A DNA stretch of 40,260 nt. Source: a virus. A model generated the notes under the pieces. That model worked only from the letters and a program-made list of their open reading frames with translations. It searched no databases and was not told the DNA's origin. Shown here piece after piece: positions 39,906-40,260 of this stretch (positions within the stretch are counted from its first letter, which is position 1; each line of letters begins with the position of its first letter). The stretch is from positions 1-40,260 of the IMG/VR virus record IMGVR_UViG_3300021961_000225. One strand, written 5' to 3'. The position numbers were made by a program, and so were the translations under genes.

Positions 39906-40021
39906 TGGGAAAGCAGAAGAAAGAGAACAGAAAGCCTACCAGTAGAGCTTCAGTACTCAAGAGAGCAAAGAGAAACGCAGCCAATTATAAAGTGCTAGCA
40001 AAACTCGAAAAAGAAGTTTAA
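39905..40021 (+). CDS. Very small basic protein
   Basis: A 38-residue protein, MGKQKKENRKPTSRASVLKR at the start and Lys/Arg-rich throughout, ending KLEKEV. It starts at the overlapping TAATG of the Hc1-like gene and stops 29 bases before a strong terminator. It is probably DNA-associated. At this size, the evidence is the tight junction and composition. Confidence 0.5.
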   Translation: MGKQKKENRKPTSRASVLKRAKRNAANYKVLAKLEKEV

Positions 40022-40050
40022 GAAGCCTGCTACCTTAGGCAATAGTAAAG

Positions 40051-40088
40051 CCCGTAGATTCGAAAGAGTTTGCGGGTTTTCTTTTTTT
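40051..40088 (+). terminator. Strong intrinsic terminator after the prohead operon
   Basis: CCCGTAGA (40051-40058) pairs with TTTGCGGG (40069-40076) with two G-T pairs, followed by TTTTCTTTTTTT (40077-40088). It separates the protease/basic-protein genes from the next head gene, which has its own late promoter. Confidence 0.8.
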
Positions 40089-40093
40089 AAATG

Positions 40094-40101
40094 TATTTAT
40101 A
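40094..40101 (+). promoter_or_regulatory. Late promoter for the next head gene
   Basis: TATTTATA right after the terminator. It resembles the extended form at 541 and 1104 (tatttatatatgaa). The ATG at 40199 is 97 bases downstream, giving an unusually long leader. Confidence 0.55.
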
Positions 40102-40148
40102 TATGAATATATCGTCTGATACGGTATCTATATTATAAAAATTTTATT

Positions 40149-40178
40149 ACGTTTGGCCGTTCGGCCCCTATTAAACGT
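40149..40178 (+). promoter_or_regulatory. Hairpin in the leader of the next head gene
   Basis: ACGTTT (40149-40154) pairs with AAACGT (40173-40178), enclosing GGCCG-TT-CGGCC (40155-40166). No T tract follows, so it is more likely an mRNA-stabilising or translational element than a terminator. It ends 20 bases before the start codon. Confidence 0.55.
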
Positions 40179-40198
40179 AGAAATCACAAGTTAACATT

Positions 40199-40260
40199 AT
40201 GGCTAACAAAGATTTATTTAAGCAGGCTATTGCTGATGCTAAATCTATCCGTGAAGCTGC
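40199..40260 (+). CDS. Start of a head gene, probably prohead scaffold gp22 (partial)
   Basis: Only the first 20 codons are in the window: MANKDLFKQAIADAKSIREA. The charged amphipathic helix resembles the start of gp22-type prohead core scaffolds more than gp23 capsid proteins, and T4 gene order (21, 22, 23) predicts gp22 here. It has its own late promoter and a structured leader, fitting a highly expressed protein. The gp23 alternative cannot be excluded from 20 residues. Confidence 0.55.
   Translation, partial: MANKDLFKQAIADAKSIREA

Noticed and set aside
1-40260. tRNA genes, introns and insertion sequences.
   Set aside because: No cloverleaf with TTC-A-A T-loop, no split conserved genes and no transposase-like protein were seen.

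Overview
The window is part of the genome of a T4-like (straight-to-distant T4 relative) contractile-tailed dsDNA phage. This follows from a recognisable set of T4 virion and regulatory genes: late sigma factor gp55, central-spike/hub gp5-like protein, baseplate wedge gp25 and gp6 (plus a probable gp7/gpI equivalent), gp61-type primase, terminase gp17, portal gp20 and prohead protease gp21. The DNA is AT-rich and almost everything is on the + strand, with gene junctions that overlap or nearly touch. Most starts lack a Shine-Dalgarno sequence. A Rz-like overlapping pair and a small Hc1/histone-H1-like protein also resemble those of Bacteroidota phages. A Bacteroidota host is therefore my best guess, but it is inference.

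Layout. 1-2.6 kb: accessory and early-type region with a possible clamp-binding protein, the only reverse-strand gene, small membrane and GIY-YIG-like proteins, non-coding repeats and a candidate replication origin. 2.6-4.5 kb: a coiled-coil protein, an HD hydrolase, a membrane protein and gp55. 4.5-20.2 kb: late tail/baseplate/appendage operon (spike, gp25, gp6, gp7-like, several structural proteins, tail fibre). 20.2-22.4 kb: GIY-YIG protein, primase and RecB/Cas4-type nuclease under an early/middle-type promoter. 22.4-32.5 kb: an unusual run of about 14 genes (kinase, nucleotidyltransferase with two HExxH motifs, HAD hydrolase, zinc ribbon, DUF-type proteins), many of which share a short amphipathic N-terminal tag ending in a (L/I)xE site. 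32.5-40.3 kb: spanin-like pair, terminase, portal, three prohead-associated proteins, protease, two small basic proteins, then the start of the next head gene.

Two promoter classes can be read directly. One is TTG-N20-TAnnTT with an AGTTCGTATATTA core (four copies, before accessory, origin-like and primase regions). The other is (C)TATTTAT(A/T), a T4-late-like element in front of nearly every structural operon, consistent with the gp55 gene present here.

The most exciting possibility is that the 22.4-32.5 kb genes encode a large set of internal head proteins. They would be targeted into the prohead by a T4 internal-protein-like N-terminal signal, trimmed by the gp21 protease encoded at 39.1 kb, and ejected into the host with the DNA. 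No tRNA, rRNA, CRISPR array or insertion sequence was seen.
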